Assembly (NCBI GenBank): GCA_947095535.1
Contig: OX352773.1
Span: forward strand, 85,284,670 to 85,348,669
Direction: 5' to 3'
Length of the DNA: 64,000 bases
Source: Poecilobothrus nobilitatus
Taxonomy: Eukaryota > Arthropoda > Insecta > Diptera > Dolichopodidae
Position 1 is the stretch's first letter, and every line of letters begins with the position of its first letter. The position numbers were made by a program, and so were the translations under genes. Positions 22,768-33,580 of the stretch are shown here, piece after piece. The notes under the pieces are model-generated. The model did no database searches. It worked only from the letters and a program-made list of their open reading frames with translations, and was not told the DNA's origin.

Positions 22768-22872
22768 TGTCCGACTCTATAATTGCAACTAATTGTTTTT
22801 TTCCTCATTCTATAATTGCAACATTATTATTTTTTATAACGTAAAATATGAATACATACATACATATGTACA
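22768..22872. repeat. 105-bp direct repeat, left copy
   Basis: It starts TGTCCGACTCTATAATTGC and ends CATACATATGTACA. It matches the segment at 25480-25584 base for base except about four substitutions, with no indels. Two internal ATAATTGCAAC phrases make it partly self-repetitive. The pair brackets the Jockey LINE remnant. Termini of TG...CA are LTR-like, but nothing between the copies belongs to an LTR element. Confidence 0.85.
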
Positions 22873-23440
22873 TATAGGTATAAAAAATGTACTGAAATTT
22901 TTATTTTCTTTGTTTTGTTTCTTTATTTCTGTTAATTTTTTTTTTAGTGAAAATGCCTTTTCTTTTCGGTAAAACGTTAAAGTATCTTTTGCGGTCACAA
23001 CTTTTGCCAGAAAAATAAAATCGAATAATTCAAAATATAGAAAAGAATAAAATAAAAATTTCAAAAAACTATAATCTCGAAGTTATAAAATGCTGAAATT
23101 ACCACAAAAACAAAAGCCAAGTATTATAAGATCGAGAAGAAATTATTAATCAACCTTATTAAAAATCTAATCTATAATTGAATTGGAGTTTGCCATGATT
23201 TTTTAATCGGTACGGTTAAATAAAAATATTGGAAAATAATAAAAAGAAAACATTTTTTTTTTGAAAATTTTGGGAAAATTAAAAAACAATATATATAAAA
23301 TATTGAAAATTAATTTTCATTAACTCACGTTCGGCGCGAGTTCAATTTGAACTTTTGAGGAGGACAGACGTGGAGTTCAATTGGAACTTTTGTAGAAGAA
23401 GGTTAAAATAAAAAATTTTCATTGAATTAATTCACATTAC
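22873..23440. other. AT-rich DNA ahead of a LINE
   Basis: No coding sequence is seen. Near 23325-23400 two phrases (CGAGTTCAATTTGAACTTTTG and GAGTTCAATTGGAACTTTTG) repeat 44 bp apart. They may be part of the 5' UTR of the following Jockey LINE. Confidence 0.4.
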
Positions 23441-23449
23441 CTCAAGAGA

Positions 23450-24965
23450 TTGCATACTTTCACCAAAAGAATTGTGGTTATGAGTGGTGATACTAGCCCA
23501 GATGAATACAGCAGTAACGGTCTAAAAGAATCCCAAAACTTAAAGTTCGACCAACTAATAAAAAAAAGAAAAATGGAAAATACTAGCATTGTTGAAATAG
23601 ACGCTAACGAAACAACTGCAACTATAGTGGCAAAAAAGCAAAGCATCTTATTGAAATCGATGAGTTGAAGGAACAATTAGCCAAAGTGATGAAAGATAAT
23701 GAAAATCTGAGAAAATTACTTAATAAAGGCCACGCCCCCGAACAAGCACATGTTATCGGTAATTATTATACTCCGTTAATATATGTAAACGACGATGTTT
23801 TCGAAGACAACACTAATGCAGATGATGCCTTGGAAAGTGATATCCAAGAGCTATCTAAAAAAAACAAAAGGGAAAAAAAGTATAGCTCAACAAAAAATAA
23901 TTACGAAAAAAATTATCCCCACCGCACACATAAAGACACTCCAAAAAATAGCAGTCAGCCAAAAAAACATGCCACCCATCAACTTTGCTAACACAGATGT
24001 TAAGCTGTTGAAAAAATATGCTTTACAATAACCTTAAAATGAAGGAGTTTTTAATAAAGAACACTAGCGAAAATAATAATGTCCTTTATACATTTTCCCT
24101 AGAACATTATAAGAAAGCACGTCAAATAATGGAAAAGTTTGGTATAAATTACCATACCTTTACACCAAAAGATGAGAAAAAAATTTCTTTGGTACTAAAA
24201 GGCTTAAGTGGCACATATTCATGCGAAGAAGTACTGGAAATCCTAAAATTATAAAAAATTGACTCAATTAAATTTGAAAAAGTGACAAGACTCACTACCA
24301 AATTTGCTACCAGCAAAAATATAATTCTACCGCATTTTATAGTGGAAGCATCACCAAAATCAACAGTGAGCGACATTATCAAAATTAAATCTCTGGACCA
24401 CAAATTATCCATTGGGAAAGAATCCATAAACATAATATCTTACAATGTACACGCTGCCAACGTTTTGTGCACTTATCGGCTAATTGCAAAATGGATTATA
24501 GGTGCGTAAAATGTGGTGATAATCACTTACCTGGTGCATGCTAAATGCGAATGCAAACAGGAAGACCCAAAGGAAAAATTATTTTGCACACTTTGCAAAA
24601 ATACGACCATCCAGCATCTTACAAAAACTGTACAGAATATCAGGTCCTATCGAAGAAACGTGCTGAAGCAAAAGAACTTATCATATACAAAATTCAAAAT
24701 GGACACATGGCAGCAAACTTCATACAACCAAATTTATCATTTGCAAACGTAATAAGTAATAATAATAGTAGTAGAGTAAATAACAATAACAATAGTAGTT
24801 TTAATAATAATAGTATAAGTAACACTAACAATATGAATAATCTCTTAATAGAAATACGAAATAACATTATAGGAATACAAAACAAAATTGAAAATGTAGA
24901 AAAAAAAATAAATACTAACACTTATAGAATAAATATACTTTTCAACTGTTTGAGTATTGAAACCA
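23450..24965 (+). pseudogene. Jockey-clade LINE ORF1 remnant
   Basis: Jockey ORF1 is a Gag-like RNA-binding protein. The trace runs over ~1.5 kb. It contains a charged N-terminus (MSGDTSPDEYSSNGLKES at 23480), a Lys-rich linker, and a PRE_C2HC domain (YHTFTPKDEKKISLVLKGLS near 24152-24211, then LPHFIVEASPKST near 24328). Two zinc knuckles follow near 24440-24545: CTRCQRFVHLSANC and CVKCGDNHLPGAC. A third Cys-rich stretch reads KEKLFCTLCKKYDHPA. The C-terminal part is Asn-rich (24755-24840). It is interrupted by several frame shifts and stops (near 23665, 24000, 24253 and 24509). Gene order before the endonuclease ORF is as in Jockey. Confidence 0.8.
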
Positions 24966-24974
24966 ACCAACAAT

Positions 24975-25479
24975 ATGACTAATACTGACACATATTATAA
25001 ATTAATTTCGATAAATGTCAATTCATTAATTTCCTACAACAAAAAATTTTCATTTATGCACTTTTTGGAAGAAAATAAGCCTGACATAATATGCATGAGC
25101 GAAACAAAACTCAAATCAGCCGACCACATGGTGGTTAACAATTCAAGAAGAAGAAGAGATCAAGAAGAGATCGAAAAACTGATCTTGATACCGGAGGTGT
25201 TGCCATAGGAATTAAAAAACACTTCCAGTATAGCATTGTAAATAAGGACATTTTCGATGATTTTCAATGCATCGAACCTGTCATTATATCATTACAATTA
25301 AAGCAAAGAAAAAAATGATTTATAGTTTCTATTTATGCAACAAATAGAAACTCGCATAATTTTCTAACAGAACTTGAAAAAATTTTCGATATCTTAAATT
25401 TAAACAATTTAAATAATTATTATATTTTAACTGGAGATTTTAATGCCAAACCCACGTCATGGCTTAATTCTGTAAATAA
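24975..25479 (+). pseudogene. Jockey-clade LINE ORF2 endonuclease, 3'-truncated
   Basis: ORF2 starts MTNTDTYYKLISINVNSL at 24975. The endonuclease trace continues with EENKPDIICMSETKLKSADH (first ~55 residues; the metal-binding Glu is in SETKL). After frameshifts comes GGVAIGIKKHFQYSIVNK, then LSFI-type strands (FIVSIYATNRNSHNF) and YILTGDFNAKPTSWLN (near 25423-25470), the GD.NA....W motif. Coding homology ends abruptly at about 25479, where the right copy of the 105-bp direct repeat begins. The whole RT is missing. 3' truncation is the opposite of the usual 5' truncation of LINE copies. Confidence 0.8.
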
Positions 25480-25584
25480 TGCACGACTCTATAATTGCAA
25501 CTAATTGTTTTTTTCCTCATTCTATAATTGCAACATTATTATTTTTTATAACGCAAAATATGAATACGTACATACATATGTACA
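25480..25584. repeat. 105-bp direct repeat, right copy
   Basis: Partner of 22768-22872. It starts TGCACGACTCTATAATTGC and directly abuts the truncated endonuclease coding sequence at its left side. Confidence 0.85.
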
Positions 25585-26690
25585 ATAAATAGATCAAACT
25601 GTCGTTTGAAAAAAATTGTTACAGAAAGTACAGTTATGTATTTAGTTGCTTTTTAGTTAGTATTTTCTTATTTAGTTTAGTGGCGTTTTGTAATTGTAAC
25701 GTTGCATACTTTTTTTAATTTTTAAAAGTGCGCATTAAAAATCAATTTACTAAACAAAGTGTGAAATTTTAACGAAAATAAGAAATGACGTTAGTTTCAC
25801 AACATTAGCAAATAAGTATAAGTGTAATTATTATTACACTTACACTGTTATTCCGAATTAAAAATGATAAACTAAGAAAATTCATGTAATATACCGATGA
25901 TGCTGTAGGAAATCTAAAATCTTTAAAGAAATGCGGGGTCTGATACCAAATCTCGTTTTACAAATTCTCCTGTTTTTGTTTTTTTTTTTATACAAAAACA
26001 CAAAAAAAAAAACGAGATTTTGTAAAAACGAAACAAAGATATGAATTTTTAAATAATAAACTTTTAAAAATTGAACTACTAAATCAACTGTCTTAAAACA
26101 TATGAGTTACGGCTCTTTTAATTCTCTCATTAAATATTAAAACCAGTATTCTGATATGAATTTTATTATTGTGCCCAATTGCGGATTTCAACGAGCCGTA
26201 ATTTCTCTTTTTTCAAGAGTTTGAACAAAAAACTCCAACAATAAGAAAAAACTTTTATAGAAAATATGAGAAATAAGGCCTCGGGGTAAGACCCGAAAGT
26301 ATTATTTCACATTTAATGAGAAATAATGAGAATTTTAAAAAGAAGACATAAAGACATAAATTACCTAAGTTAACTTTTTTAAAAAATATTGCACAAAATA
26401 TAGTTTTAATATAGGAAAAAATATCTTTCTAACTTAAAATATATTTGGTGTATTTATACCTAGAGATTGTTAGCGGAAGTTCTAATTTGGGTTTATATAA
26501 ATTAGTGTTTAAGCTTTTTTTGTGATATGCAATTATATTTTGTTATTACTTTTTCCAGAAAATTTTTCTTTAATTTCGTAATTTTTTTAAAGTGTTTTAT
26601 ATAATAAAAATATAATAAAAATAAATATAATAAAAACCTAAAATTTAACGTATTATTTTTGCTGTACTAAAAACGGGATATACAGAGATT
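25585..26690. other. AT-rich DNA, possible 5' part of a pogo-type element
   Basis: No coding sequence is visible. A hairpin-like pair lies at about 25950-26035 (AAATCTCGTTTTACAAA near 25949, CGAGATTTTGTAAAAACGA near 26013). The phrase ATACCAAATCTCGTTTTA recalls the CTCGTTTTA-type ends of pogo/Tigger transposons and may mark the left end of the remnant that follows. That link is tentative. Confidence 0.35.
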
Positions 26691-27785
26691 TAAAAAAAAC
26701 GCAATTTTGTAGAACGAGATTTTGAAAACCGAGGTTTCTTTCAAGAACTTTCAAGAGAAAAAACTAACGCTTTCCATATTAAAGTTCATCAGCGATCAGA
26801 TTTCAACCCTAGGTATGGATGGCTCCAAAAATTTAAAAAATGTTCTGGAATAAAGTTACTGAAAATAACAGGCAGCTTCTATTAAATCATTTGAACATAT
26901 TTACCAGATCAAATATACAATGCTGACGAGTTCGGATTGTTCTGGAAACTTTTTCCAAATAAAACGCTCGTCCACTTTAAAGAGACATCTGCTCCAGGTG
27001 GTAAAGTGAACAAAGTACGTGTCACGTTTTCAGTATATGCCAATGCTTCAGGAACACATAAACTACGACCTCTTGGTAAAGCATCAAATCCAATAGCATC
27101 AAATCCAAGAGCATTTAAAAATCTTACAAATCTAGTCATATATAAATCCAACAAAAATGCTTGGATTTGGATTGGACAAAGAACTTCGTCAATATTTGAA
27201 GATTGGTTTGAAAATAATTTCATACCGGTGGTAACTTTATGTTAATCTTGTAAGCTTGTATGTTAACCTTTGTCCAAACGTTACTGCATATGGATCAGAA
27301 TTTGATAAATTTAACAAAATTAGAATGCAAAAAAAGTTTGCTTGCTCATATTGTTGCTTCTCGAGACTCATATTTTGAAGAGGCCGTCAAAAATACAAAC
27401 TTTAAAAATGCTGTTACATTTTTATTTAATGCTTGAAATAAATTAAAACCAGTCACAATTGAAAAGTGCTGGAAAATAATAATGCATTCTAAGGAATTTG
27501 ACAGTGATGATGATACACCATTGAGCATTATCAGACATTACCATTATTACATTACCACCATTATCATTATCAGGTTGGGGCAGTTTAAATAATGTGGAAA
27601 ACCTTTAAAATTTATTGTGTTATCTTACACCTGCAGAAACTTTTTCAGTTACTGACATAAATTAATGGATCCATGAAACTAATGTTAAAGCTAATACGAC
27701 TATCGATATTTCTGAGTACAGTTGCCTTTGTGATGATATTCATAGTGGAAATGCCGCAATAACAGCATTTTCAAGTTTGCATTAA
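26691..27785 (+). pseudogene. pogo/Tigger-like (CENP-B/JRK family) transposase remnant
   Basis: These transposases have two N-terminal DNA-binding HTH domains and a DDE core; relatives were domesticated as CENP-B and JRK. The second HTH is visible as HQRSDFNPRYGWLQKFKKCS (near 26788-26850). It is followed by IYNADEFGLFWKLFPNKTLV (near 26916-26975), holding the first catalytic Asp, and KVNKVRVTFSVYANASGTHK. Next comes a block ending NPRAFKNLTNLVIYKSNKNA (near 27100-27160) and FEDWFENNFIPVV. The second half of the core is deleted. C-terminal pieces (FEEAVKNTNFKNAVTFLFNA near 27375; SVTDINXWIHETN-like near 27645) follow in shifting frames. A duplicated NPIASNP and stops confirm inactivity. Confidence 0.8.
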
Positions 27786-28704
27786 TTTGAATTGTTTATT
27801 TTAATATTTTATTGTTTATTGTTTAATATTGAATTGTTTTAGTATTATGTAATATAATATTTAAAAAAATTTCTTTTCTTAAATGTATGTTTTATTTAGT
27901 ACACAAAAAGAAATAAAATTCAAGGGCTTTTTATCAAAACATTCAAATTGTGACATCCATTCCATAAGACAAAAAATTCGTATTGGATAAAAACTTTCTT
28001 GATTCTAAAAGAAAAAAAAATATGACTCTAAACATATTTTTACCGCTTTCGATAGATATTTATTAAGTAAATTGCAATTTTCTGAATGCATTAGATGCTT
28101 TATATTGGGGTCGCAAAAGTAATATGTATAAATATTTATTTAAAAATAAAATCTTATTAAAATTGAATTTTGCTTGGAACCTGCTCTACTTAAATATAAA
28201 TAAGTAATTATAAGTTTCAGAAATTTAATATTATTGAATCATATACATACCTACATAACATTGAAACATTTTTCGGTATAGATTACTAAAAGAAAAGTTC
28301 GTAATCGCTTCAATAATAATATACAAACACTCATACATAAATGAATATACTAATTCATCGTTATAATATTTTCGATGGATCTTATGTTGAATGACATGGC
28401 CAATTTATCAATTCATAATTTGTGTAATTTATATTTCTTTTTCCATTAAGTGGAATATTATTTTATTTAGATATAATTACACTTATAAGTTACTTATGCA
28501 TCAATCATATGAAGCATAATATTTACTACAGCATTTGTAATACAAAAACCGTATCAAAAAATACATGTATTTGTATTCAAAACTTAGCGAATGACATAAT
28601 ACGTAGTTTATGAAAGATTCTGATTTAAAAAAAAAAAAAAAACATTTAAAAAAACTAAGTTCACTTTGAAATTTTTTTTGAAATGTTTAAAAAGAAAATA
28701 TTGG
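27786..28704. other. AT-rich DNA, no gene seen
   Basis: AT-rich spacer with poly-A tracts. The right terminus of the pogo-like element was not located. Confidence 0.5.
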
Positions 28705-28872
28705 GTCGTATGCATTAAACTGAGCTTGAACTTAAATTTCACTTTTTTAAGCAAAAACTCGGTTTAGCATGCAAAGAACTTTTTGAGCTCATACTTGTAT
28801 CATTTTCTCAGAGTAAGATCTTGCTTGATAATTAAAATTTCCCTTAGCCTAAATTTAGTATGTAAAAAAATT
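28705..28872. repeat. Possible small MITE
   Basis: The segment starting GTATGCATTAAACTGAGCTT has a loosely complementary right end (TTAGCCTAAATTTAGTATG). It also contains an internal inverted phrase (CTCGGTTTAGCATGC against GCATTAAACTGAG). Pairing is imperfect and no target duplication is clear. Confidence 0.3.
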
Positions 28873-29131
28873 AAGTTTTTACTATTTTTCTTAGTTTTTG
28901 AGTCGAACGTTATGAGTTAGCTATTTAGTTGGTCGTATTCGAAATGGCAGAGTTTATAATAAACGTCGGAATACACCAATCAACCGTTTCTAGCACAATA
29001 GAAAATGTATCATTAAAAATTGTAAGAAAAAGTAGGCAATGGATTAAATACATATTATAAAACAACGGTAAACCGTTTTTAAATACAAAAAAATATGATA
29101 ACGATAATAATTATTATTGATAATTAGTTTT

Positions 29132-29195
29132 CGTATTTAATAACCATTTGTGTATTTAATAACCATTTGTGTATTTAATAACCATTTGTGTAGTA
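29132..29195. repeat. 19-bp triplet tandem repeat
   Basis: The phrase TATTTAATAACCATTTGTG is repeated three times head to tail. It is simple tandem sequence with no coding role. Confidence 0.85.
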
Positions 29196-29254
29196 TGTTA
29201 AAAAAGTATATGCGCATATGTATATAACGTATGTGTACAATTTTGACAACATAC

Positions 29255-29640
29255 AACTCTATTCGTAGCCATTATAACAATATGAATCAATTTGTGAAAT
29301 TGCCACTAACCTTTATATTATATGCTGTAGCCGAATTAACTTTACAAGAGATCAGCTATTGAATTTGTGATAACTCTATTCATAGCTATTGCGACAGTAT
29401 GAATCAATTTGTGAAATTGCCACTAACCTTTATTATCTGTTCTAGACGAATTAACTTTGCAAGTGACCTACGTATTGAATTTGTAATAACTCTATTTGTA
29501 GCTAATACAACCTTTATTTCCTTAGTAACAAGATCGAACCCTGAAGTAGTTCCTACCCCGTTGACGAAGCGGGCAATTTCCGAGGTTGTGACAACTTTGA
29601 ATGTTTTTGCGTGCATAACCACTAGTCACCGTTATAAATA
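29255..29640. repeat. ~117-bp tandem repeat, three units
   Basis: The anchor AACTCTATT(C/T)(A/G)TAGC occurs at 29255, 29372 and 29488. The first two units share a long exact phrase (ATGAATCAATTTGTGAAATT...), and the third diverges after ~35 bp. The following 29520-29625 segment is GC-richer (GTTGACGAAGCGGGCAATTT). Overlapping 72- and 80-codon frames on the two strands here are repeat artefacts as far as I can tell. Confidence 0.75.
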
Positions 29641-29979
29641 AATTTAGTTTTAATTTTATATGGTAAATTTTTGCATACTTTAGCTAAAAAAAATATTATT
29701 AATTATCAGACTGATATACGACTAACTTACATAAAAGTTGGTCCAGTCAAAAAATAATTTCTAAAAAAATATATTTGTTAAACAAATTTTATCTTAAGCA
29801 CATAAAAAAGTAGTAAATTATACTGAATTATTGAAAATTCAGTGTATTTATTATGAAAAACCTATTTTGATGACATTTCATAAACAAATGTATTTAAATG
29901 AGCCAGATACTAGACTCTTACAACAATTGGATGCTGTAATACAAATCGGCAAGTTTCATTTTCAACTATCTTCTTCTGA

Positions 29980-30145
29980 TAAACGATAACATGTTTTAAG
30001 AACAAAATATAAAGCATTTCATTCTGATTATTTAAAAAGGAGTACGAAACGTGGGGTTTCTGTTATGGTTTAGGTCTGTATGTCCTCTCGAGCAGTGGGA
30101 AAACTTCATTTCACAAATTATATTGTTAATGTTTTGCAAGCCTAA
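29980..30145 (+). pseudogene. Tc1-like transposase catalytic-core scrap
   Basis: One frame gives RTKYKAFHSDYLKRSTKRGV, then SVMV, stop, VCMSSRAVGKLHFTNYIVNV. Tc1-family cores carry the motif G(G/V)S(V/I)MVWGC(M/F)S..GVG.L..I.G; here the W codon of MVW is a stop (TAG). Only about 50 codons are recognisable. It is independent of the Tc1 remnant at 8.3 kb, whose corresponding block is clearly different. Confidence 0.6.
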
Positions 30146-31270
30146 AGTCAACCGCAAAACAATAGTGTGATATACTCTAGTATACGAGTCTTGAATTCGT
30201 TACAGAGTAAATCATAGATTCACTAATATCAGCAGGTTGTTGAGATTTTGTTTTACTTTTCATATTCCATATACTTTTTAAAAGGCACACATTATTCAAA
30301 TATTACTCTGTTATACTCGTAAAAGTAACACCAAACTTTTAAATAATTTCTCCAAATTCAATATTAAAATTTAAGGATTTGATGTGACGTGAATTTAATC
30401 GTTTCAATTATTAGATTTCAGTTTATTTTTATTAGACAAACTACAATTTTCTCCATTAGTATAAATACTAGAAAAAAAAACAAAAAAAAAGAATCCTTAA
30501 AATATAATAGTTTGAAACAGTTTTTCGTTCCTTTAAATCCTTATATTGAATTGTTTTATTTTTCCCAAAAACGAGAACCATTGTCAAAAAATCTTGTTGT
30601 GATTTAATTTGTTTTTTGATCCTTGCAATTCAGATGTACTATTTATTATACATCCTTTAAAAATATTTTTTTGTATTTTTTATAATACCCACTACCTCTA
30701 TTTTAAATATCGAATCAGAAAATGATAAATCTTTAAATAAAAATAACTTTGTTTTTCAATCATGATACTGACATAATTTTTTCTTTAAATATAGATGGAA
30801 CCGTACTGTTATCTATTATTTCAACTGAAAGAAAATGAATATAATTTTTTAGTTAAAATGAAAATGAAAAAAAAAAAACGATATTAAGGTATCATCCAGA
30901 TTTACCATAATACGAAAATCGTATTCCTCTATAATTTTATTTTTATTTTATATTTAAGCATTTAAGTATTAGAGGATTACTTAGGTGTTATGCATAAAAA
31001 TAAGGATAATCGATAAAACCAATTATTATTAAAGAAATAAAAACTCTATATATATCAAAGCTTGAGTGTATATGTTAGCTTTCGATTAAAGTGTTTTTTC
31101 TACTGTAGATTATATTAAGTTATTTTAAGAAACTGAAAAAATCATGTTCTTATTATTTGAGTAAACTTTAATAAAATTGCTTAAAATATGTTTTTAATGT
31201 TGACACTAAAAAATTCTTAAGCAAAACTTTTGCATTTAAAATTCGAAAATATTAATTTTTAATTCATTTT
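30146..31270. other. AT-rich DNA, no gene seen
   Basis: No gene or named repeat is recognised. The 72-codon frame at 30389-30607 is Lys/Phe/Ile-rich and unassigned. Confidence 0.5.
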
Positions 31271-31813
31271 AATACCCGTATGAACTATGTTCAAGGGTAT
31301 AATACATTTGCCATTACGTTTGTGACACCTTAAAGGAGTCGCGCTAGGTACAGTTTCAAAGGGAGCTAGGAAGCTGAAGCCAAATGGAGCTAGGTATAGT
31401 TTCAAAAAATAAAGGAGCTAGGAGGCTGACAATTTTTTTTACGTCACTTTTGCAAAATTGTTAGTTTTGTTATTTAAATCCAGCATTTGCGGCCGCCGGG
31501 TTCGAGCAGCTGCCATACAACTTCTTTCTTTATATGGAAATAACTCAGTATCTATTAAAGCTAGGTATCTGAAATTTTGCAAATGATGATCAAGTTTTAT
31601 GGCAACAACTTCTGTAAAATTTGGTTCTGCTGGTACAACATGTTCGGGTAGCTGTCGTACAACTCCACAATTTTCATAAATATATCTTTGTAGTTAACGT
31701 CGGTACTAAAACATCTGATAGTTTTTAAATGATGGTCAAGTTTTATAGAAACAGGGTATATTACGTTCATACAGATATCCGAGAGTTGACACAGTCTACT
31801 CTACTGCACTCCT
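31271..31813 (+). mobile_element. Helentron-like element family B, copy 1
   Basis: It starts AATACCCGTATGAACTATG, folding with GGGTAT at 31295-31300. The family-B block follows (GCCATTACGTTTGTGACACC, TTAAAGGAGTCG...). There are about two to three degenerate internal units (TCTGAAATTTTGCAAATG; CGGGTAGCTGTCGTACAACT). The conserved tail is TTGACACAGTCTACTCTACT. Near the tail GTTCATACAGATATCC is a mutated inverted copy of the 5' end. This copy lacks the GTCCG tract, apparently deleted at about 31340-31430. It is non-coding. Confidence 0.75.
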
Positions 31814-32084
31814 CTTCGTTTAACTCATAATTCATTTACTTAAATAGATAATAAGTTTGTGACGTAAAATAAAGTTAATGTTGTAAATTTAGTGAAGAAA
31901 TAAATAAGTATTCTATGGTTATAATAGTGGAAAGGATACAAGTTTTCAAAACGAGAATAATCGAGATCACAACAGCCAGTTATTTGATATTTGTTACTTT
32001 TTCTATTTTGTCTATTTTCTTTTTATAAATGGTTTTCCAATTTGAGTGATATAATTTCTTTTCAAAAAAAAAACACACTAATTG
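31814..32084. other. AT-rich DNA, no gene seen
   Basis: Short spacer with no recognisable features. Confidence 0.5.
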
Positions 32085-32455
32085 TTAAGGACATTCAAAT
32101 GTTTTTTATTTAATGTGAAGTACAGTCGATACAATTAAGTTCTGAGTAAAACGTCATTCAAATGGCCCCACGACTTCTTTTGCAGGAATGAATTCGATGA
32201 ACATAATTTTCGAGCACTTTTTCCACTAAATCAAGTCGTATGTCATGAATAGCACGTTCAATATTGACCTCTAAAGCTTGAAGAGAGTCTGGTTTATTTT
32301 ATTGCTAAAGACCAATGACTTCAAATAACCCCACAAGAAATAGTCTAATGGTGTTAAATCACAACTTCTTGGAGGCCATTCAATGTCACAATATCTTGAA
32401 ATAATCGAATCTCCACACTTTTTTCGCAATAATTCGGTTGTTGCTCAGTTTTGTT
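32085..32455 (-). pseudogene. Mariner-type transposase C-terminal fragment
   Basis: The minus-strand translation gives RYCDIEWPPRSCDLTPLDYF then LWGYLKSLVFSNK. After one frameshift it continues KPDSLQALEVNIERAIHDIR and VLENYVHRIHSCKRSRGAI to a stop. This is the end of the DDE core and the C-terminal tail of the same broad mariner-like group as the element at 9612-10611. Here the third catalytic Asp (SC-D-LTP) is retained. The N-terminal two thirds are missing. Divergence from the 9.6-kb copy is high, so they represent different subfamilies. Confidence 0.8.
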
Positions 32456-33365
32456 TATTTACCGAATGACAAAAAATTATACCTTTGGGAAACTGCCAAA
32501 ATTTTGTTTGAAGAATATTGATGACTAGCAGATAATTCAAAACAACGCGCTTATTAAGCAAATTTAATAAATACAGTTGCAACTAAAGTTACTAGAAAAA
32601 GAGACAACATTCTGCCTGAAAAAAGTAAAAATAGGAGTACTACAAACATATTTCATTTTAAAATCAAAGGTGAAAGAATGAAAGTTTGCCGTTGCTGCTT
32701 CATGAAAACGTCTGACTAAAAATCAATGTCTTTTGTATCTGGTAGGCTACCATGTATTCCTACTAACGTTAAACGTAAGTAGCATGAGAAAAAATTATAC
32801 CATGTAGTGCGCATATAGCAAATTTGCCAAATCATAAGAGCAACAGTAGTACCATGGTGTGCTACTTACGAACATTTTTGACGTTTATTTTACTTTTTTC
32901 ATTCGTATGATAATTTGTTTACGAAGGAGCTGTCATTTTTGTTATATTTCGTAAATTTAGTTTTTAATAAATTTAGGAAAAATTTAAATTTAATTTAGCA
33001 ATGCAAAAAATTTTCTGTTTGTAATTAGAAGTTTTTTTTTTTTTTGTCTTTTTGCCAGGGTAGGTGGGAATCATCGAAAGACACTATAGAGAAGTGATGT
33101 AATCATCACCAATTCTAGGGAACACATGAGGTGGGGATGGTTCTACATTCGCGATGTTCGTACCACAAACGAATTTTCATAAGCCGAATTATGCCATCTG
33201 GGATTTTGATATTTTGTTATCGTAGAAGCAAATTATTTCTATGAAAACAGTTGTAAAAATTTTCTGAAATAAATGTCTATATAGTTAAAGTACTCTGTGA
33301 TGTAAACAACAAGTTTTAATTTTGTTTTTTGCATTAACATATTTAACACTATTTACATTTATTTT
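32456..33365. other. Non-coding DNA with a small inverted repeat
   Basis: CGTAAGTAGCA (near 32773) and its complement TGCTACTTACG (near 32860) form an 11-bp inverted pair 80 bp apart; this may be a short MITE. A long T-run and a GC-richer patch (33055-33130) follow. No gene is recognised before the acceptor site at 33369. Confidence 0.4.
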
Positions 33366-33369
33366 GTAG

Positions 33370-33580
33370 GTCTAAGCAAACAACTAAACCGTCACAATTT
33401 CAAATTATGGTGGACTTTCTGGTGGAAAATAAAGAATTAGCTCAAGGCTATGCGCGACAGTGGATGGCCGAGGTAAACCAAATAGATTGTGGCAAATTTT
33501 GGCAAACGATTTGAACTCTAATGGTTGTCCAAATCGATCTGTTGATTAATTCTGCAAACAAACTACCGAACTTTTGTTTT
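33370..33580 (+). pseudogene. Myb/SANT-like DNA-binding domain exon remnant
   Basis: A T-rich tract ending TTTATTTTGTAG (33358-33369) looks like a 3' splice site. The following frame reads SKQTTKPSQFQIMVDFLVEN then KELAQGYAR. After a frameshift it continues GRGKPNRLWQILANDLNSNG and CPNRSVD. The pattern (QF..MV.F...N.ELA.G..R....G....LW..LA..LNS.G....S...W) is the Myb/SANT-like trihelix domain seen in insect transposon-associated DNA-binding proteins and in zeste-like regulators. The frameshift near 33445-33460 and a stop after SVD make this copy non-functional. Which transposon or gene it came from is not resolved. Confidence 0.55.

Noticed and set aside
23437..24921. Minus-strand frames at 23437-23676, 24149-24433 and 24694-24921.
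   Set aside because: They are shadows of the plus-strand Jockey ORF1. The last is a poly-Leu artefact of the Asn-rich stretch.
22768..25584. An LTR retrotransposon with 105-bp LTRs.
   Set aside because: The enclosed coding sequence is clearly Jockey ORF1 and endonuclease. There is no primer-binding site, polypurine tract, protease or integrase.
32768..32870. An 11-bp inverted pair CGTAAGTAGCA / TGCTACTTACG as a MITE.
   Set aside because: The ends are short, no target duplication was seen and no second copy was noticed. Left as a note only.
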